From: an uncultured Collinsella sp.
Lineage (GTDB): Bacteria > Actinomycetota > Coriobacteriia > Coriobacteriales > Coriobacteriaceae
Direction of reading: 5' to 3'
NCBI GenBank assembly: GCA_900547855.1
Contig: URIK01000075.1
Coordinates: 1 to 9,189, forward strand
Length of the DNA: 9,189 bases
Positions 6,461 through 9,189 of the stretch are shown here, piece after piece. The first letter of the stretch is position 1. Each line of letters starts with the position of its first letter. Both the position numbers and the translations under genes were made by a program. Under the pieces are notes generated by a model that saw nothing but the letters and a program-made list of their open reading frames with translations, did no database searches and had not been told where the DNA came from.

Positions 6461-7398
6461 TGGTTTCTTCCGGGGCAGGTCTTTCCGCCGTTGCGATCGT
6501 CGGTCCGACGGCGGTTGGTAAGAGTGATGTTGCCGACCGTTTGGCCGCTCGTCTTTCGTCCGAAGTGCTGTCGTGCGATGCGATGCAAATCTATCGCGGC
6601 ATGGACATCGGTACCGCAAAGATGACGCCCGATGAGTGTACGGCGCCGCTGCGTCTCGTCGACATTGTAGAGCCGGGTGTGGCATATTCTGCTGCGCTTT
6701 ATCAGGCTGACGCTCGCGCGCATGTTGATCGTCTGCTCGGGTCAGGACGTCTTCCGGTGTTTTGCGGGGGTACAGGCCTGTATCTCAAGGCCGCCCTCGA
6801 TGAGATGGACTTTCCCTCGGGAGAACTTGAGGACGATCGCCGTGCGGGCTATCAGGAGCTTGCCGAGCGTATTGGCGAGGAAGAGCTGCATGCTCTGCTT
6901 GCCGAGCGCGATCCAGAATCGGCTGCTGTTATTCATCCCCATAACGTGCGCCGTGTGATTCGTGCGCTCGAGATGCATGATGATGGTATCTCCTATGCAA
7001 AGCAAAAAAGTCAGTTTAGTGTTCCGCGCGAGCATTATCACGCCCTATGGTTTGGTCTGACGCGTAATCGCGAGGTGCTCTACGAGCGCATTAACCTGCG
7101 TGTCGATCTGATGTTTGAACAGGGTCTTGTTGATGAGGTTCGTGGTCTTATGGACCAGGGGCTGGGAGATGCCCTGACTTCGATGCAGGCAATTGGCTAT
7201 AAAGAGATCATCGATGCTTTCAATGGTGTGATGAGCATGGATGAGGCTCGCGAACTCATCAAGATGCGTTCGCGTCGTTATGCCAAGCGTCAGCTTTCGT
7301 GGTTTAAGCGCGATGACCGTATCGTGTGGTTTGATATGGATGAATGTACGATCGATGAGGTCGTTGCTGATATTCTGCATCGTATTGAGGCTGCCTAA
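6460..7398 (+). CDS. miaA: tRNA dimethylallyltransferase MiaA
   Basis: MiaA transfers a dimethylallyl group from DMAPP to N6 of A37, making i6A37 for MiaB. The 312-residue protein is full length. Its P-loop is GPTAVGKS at 15-22. The catalytic-Asp region is SCDAMQIYRGMDIGTAK at 38-54 (Asp40), the GGTGLYLKA motif is at 103-111, the HPHNVRRVIRALE tRNA-contact helix is at about 159-171, and the C-terminal RRYAKRQLSWF signature is at 272-282. The start ATG overlaps the miaB stop in TAATG, and the stop overlaps the hflX ATG the same way, so this is a tightly coupled three-gene unit. The leading MVSSGAGL residues before the first strand are slightly longer than usual, but no better start exists. Confidence 0.95.
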   Translation: MVSSGAGLSAVAIVGPTAVGKSDVADRLAARLSSEVLSCDAMQIYRGMDIGTAKMTPDECTAPLRLVDIVEPGVAYSAALYQADARAHVDRLLGSGRLPVFCGGTGLYLKAALDEMDFPSGELEDDRRAGYQELAERIGEEELHALLAERDPESAAVIHPHNVRRVIRALEMHDDGISYAKQKSQFSVPREHYHALWFGLTRNREVLYERINLRVDLMFEQGLVDEVRGLMDQGLGDALTSMQAIGYKEIIDAFNGVMSMDEARELIKMRSRRYAKRQLSWFKRDDRIVWFDMDECTIDEVVADILHRIEAA

Positions 7399-8687
7399 TG
7401 GCTCGTTTCCCCCTTGTTCCCACGGCACCCGAGCCCGAGCGTGCCATTTTGGTTGGTGTTGAGTGGCGCGACAATGCATGGCCACTCGATCGATCGCTCG
7501 ATGAGCTGGAGCGTCTTGCCCACACGGCTGGTGCCCAGTGCGTGGCTCGCTTGTCTCAGCGTTTGGTAAAGCCGTATCCCAAATCATTTATCGGTTCCGG
7601 TAAGGTAGAGGAGCTGTGCGGTCTGGTACATCGCATGGATGCCGATGTCGTTATTTTTGACGACGACCTGACGCCCTCGCAGCAATCCTATTTGGAGAAA
7701 GCCGTGGGCGAGCCGGTAAAGATTATCGATCGTACGGCACTGATCTTGGATATCTTTGGCCTGCATGCTCAGACGCGTGAGGGACGCCTACAGGTACAGC
7801 TGGCGCAGCTTCAATATCTGTTGCCTCGTCTGCGCGGCATGTGGAGCCATCTCGCCAAGGAACAGACGCGCGGCGGCATCGGCTCACGCTTTGGTCAGGG
7901 CGAAAGTCAGCTCGAGGTCGACCGTCGCCTCATCCGTAATAAGATCGCTGCGCTTCGACGTGAGATCAAGCAGGTTGAACAGCGTCGTGATGTTCAATCC
8001 AAGAGCCGCATTGAGTCACCGGCGTTTCGCGTCGCGTTAGCCGGTTATACCAATGCCGGTAAATCGACGTTGCTCAATCGTCTGACCGGTTCTACGGTAC
8101 TTTCGCAGGACAAGCTGTTTGCTACGCTCGACCCGACGACGCGTTCATATCGCCTGCCTGGCGGTCGCGGCATGACGATTACCGATACCGTCGGCTTTAT
8201 TCAAAAGCTGCCGCATGGTCTGGTCGATGCCTTTAAATCGACGTTGTCCGAGATGTTGGATGCCGATTTAATTCTCAAAGTCGTGGATGCGTCTGATGAG
8301 GACTATGAGCGACAGCTTGAGGCTGTCGACCGCGTGCTTGATGAGATCGGCGCCGGAGAGCGCCTAACGCTGACCGTATTCAATAAAATCGATCTTCTCG
8401 ATAGCGTTGAACGATTAAGTTTCCGTCGTCGCTATTCCGAGGCTGTGCTGTTCTCGGCCCAAACGGGCGAGGGACTCGACGATCTCGTCGATCGCATTGC
8501 TCGCGAGGCAGCTGCCACCGATGTACTGCTTTCAGCTGACATTCCATATCGTGAAGGTGCGCTCATCACGCTCGTGCATGAGCAGGGGACCCTTTTGCAC
8601 GAGGAATATCTTGAGGATGGCGTTCGTATTGTGGCGAAACTGCCGGCTCGTATTGCACCTCGGCTTGAGCGTTATCGCACCGAGTAG
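7398..8687 (+). CDS. hflX: Ribosome-associated GTPase HflX
   Basis: HflX is a GTPase that binds the 50S subunit and splits stalled or stress-arrested ribosomes. The 429-residue protein has the N-terminal HflX domain (about 15-200), including the FIGSGKVEEL motif and the glycine-rich linker segment QTRGGIGSRFGQGESQLE with its coiled-coil helix. The G domain follows with G1 GYTNAGKST (216-224), G3 DTVGF (263-267), G4 NKID (329-332) and G5 SAQTGEG (353-359). A short C-terminal domain completes the protein. The ATG overlaps the miaA stop by one base. miaA-hflX adjacency echoes the miaA-hfq-hflX cluster of proteobacteria, with no hfq between. The last 16 bases overlap the 3' end of the convergent minus-strand gene. 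No intrinsic terminator is visible downstream. Confidence 0.95.
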   Translation: MARFPLVPTAPEPERAILVGVEWRDNAWPLDRSLDELERLAHTAGAQCVARLSQRLVKPYPKSFIGSGKVEELCGLVHRMDADVVIFDDDLTPSQQSYLEKAVGEPVKIIDRTALILDIFGLHAQTREGRLQVQLAQLQYLLPRLRGMWSHLAKEQTRGGIGSRFGQGESQLEVDRRLIRNKIAALRREIKQVEQRRDVQSKSRIESPAFRVALAGYTNAGKSTLLNRLTGSTVLSQDKLFATLDPTTRSYRLPGGRGMTITDTVGFIQKLPHGLVDAFKSTLSEMLDADLILKVVDASDEDYERQLEAVDRVLDEIGAGERLTLTVFNKIDLLDSVERLSFRRRYSEAVLFSAQTGEGLDDLVDRIAREAAATDVLLSADIPYREGALITLVHEQGTLLHEEYLEDGVRIVAKLPARIAPRLERYRTE

Positions 8688-9142
8688 GCGAGCTCCAAAA
8701 TGCCCAGTATGATGGGCTGATGCAGCAGATAAAAGGGGAGTGCATGACGTCCAAGGCTGGTGAACGCCGGGATGGGATTGGCGTAGACCCAGCTTGGTGC
8801 GGGATGTTCACATCTTTGAGCGGTACGCGCAGCAAAGTATCCTGTGAGGTACATGAATATGAACGGGATGATTGGATAATAGTCGCCTGAAACAAACCGG
8901 GGGCCGGGAAATCCTAGCCACGCCAAATAGGAGAATGAATAGGTCGATTTCGGGATGCCCCATGTCGCCACGAAGAGAGCGAGGCATATCGCGATGCCCC
9001 ACGTGCTGGGCACTTTCTTAAGCATCGGTCGTGCTACGGCTGCCACAGCGGTACACGCCGCCATGCAATAAATGATGCCAAAGTTCACTGAATCGTCGAC
9101 CGATACGAGCGTTGTTGCGATCCAGACGACCAAAGCTGCGGC
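8672..9142 (-). CDS. Multi-pass membrane acyltransferase-like protein (HGSNAT/DUF1624 type), 5'-truncated
   Basis: Only the C-terminal 156 residues remain; the 5' part is lost at the genomic end of the contig (9142). About five hydrophobic segments are visible: an opening AAALVVWIATT segment, FGIIYCMAACTAVAA, WGIAICLALFVATWG, YYPIIPFIFMYLTGYFAA and HALPFYLLHQPIILGILE. The pattern of FGIIY, then a D-Y-Y-P-I-I-P loop, then S-L-G-R-H-A-L-P-F-Y-L-L-H-Q-P is characteristic of the heparan-alpha-glucosaminide N-acetyltransferase catalytic-domain family (DUF1624). Such bacterial proteins are presumed to acetylate envelope or exopolysaccharide sugars, but the substrate is unknown. The frame stays open past 9142 only because adapter sequence happens to be readable: the apparent GTG start at 9155-9157 and residues YKRQ are adapter-encoded. 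The 3' end overlaps hflX tail-to-tail by 16 bases. Confidence 0.8.
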   Translation of the reverse strand, partial: AAALVVWIATTLVSVDDSVNFGIIYCMAACTAVAAVARPMLKKVPSTWGIAICLALFVATWGIPKSTYSFSYLAWLGFPGPRFVSGDYYPIIPFIFMYLTGYFAARTAQRCEHPAPSWVYANPIPAFTSLGRHALPFYLLHQPIILGILELAYSVR

Positions 9143-9189
9143 CTGTCTCTTATACACATCTGACGCTGCCGACGACTAGTCGAGTGTAG
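9143..9189. other. Illumina Nextera adapter contamination (not genomic)
   Basis: CTGTCTCTTATACACATCT at 9143-9161 is the Tn5 mosaic end used in Nextera libraries. GACGCTGCCGACGA at 9162-9175 completes the reverse complement of the Read 1 transposase adapter. CTAGTCGA at 9176-9183 sits where the 8-base i5 index belongs; its reverse complement TCGACTAG matches, from memory, index S513. GTGTAG at 9184-9189 is the start of the P5 adapter complement. The whole 47-base tail is library construct. Confidence 0.98.

Noticed and set aside
8702..8717. Inverted repeat GCCCA-6-TGGGC after hflX as a terminator
   Set aside because: Only a 5-bp stem with no T-tract, and it lies within the conserved LHQPIILGIL coding segment of the opposite-strand gene.
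8672..9157. Acyltransferase-like gene with a complete 161-residue product starting MYKRQ
   Set aside because: The start codon and the next four codons are Nextera adapter; the genuine gene is truncated at 9142.

Overview
This is an ordinary chromosomal segment of a GC-rich actinobacterium, most likely a Coriobacteriia member close to Collinsella. That placement rests on the RecA sequence character, RNase Y and SpoVS occurring together, and the gene order; it is an inference, not a database result. It looks like one end-trimmed contig of a draft assembly. The left edge cuts recA. The right edge carries uncut Illumina Nextera adapter (9143-9189), so genuine genomic sequence ends at about 9142.

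Layout. Eight genes on the plus strand fill positions 1-8687: recA (5' truncated) and recX; a 257-base gap with a near-consensus promoter and a leader of about 155 nt; then rny (RNase Y), an unnamed GHKL-type ATPase gene, spoVS, miaB, miaA and hflX. Spacing is tight. recA-recX are 11 nt apart, rny and the ATPase gene 1 nt apart, and miaB/miaA and miaA/hflX each share a base in a TAATG junction. The only sizeable gaps are before rny (257 nt), before spoVS (74 nt, holding an 18-bp palindrome and a possible promoter) and before miaB (about 50 nt). A convergent minus-strand gene for a membrane acyltransferase-like protein overlaps the last 16 bases of hflX and runs off the genomic end.

How the genes fit together. 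RecA and its modulator RecX handle recombination and the SOS response. RNase Y is the membrane-anchored endonuclease that starts mRNA decay. SpoVS is a small Alba-like protein. MiaA and MiaB act in sequence to make ms2i6A37 in tRNA. HflX is a ribosome-splitting GTPase. The order recA ... rny - X - spoVS ... miaB matches what is known from Bacillus, where X is the phosphodiesterase gene ymdB. Here X is a GHKL ATPase with a possible helix-turn-helix segment, which is the most promising uncharacterised item. The most striking single-residue oddity is an arginine in place of the invariant glycine before the lysine of the RecA Walker A loop. No RNA genes, insertion sequences, CRISPR arrays or prophage genes were seen.
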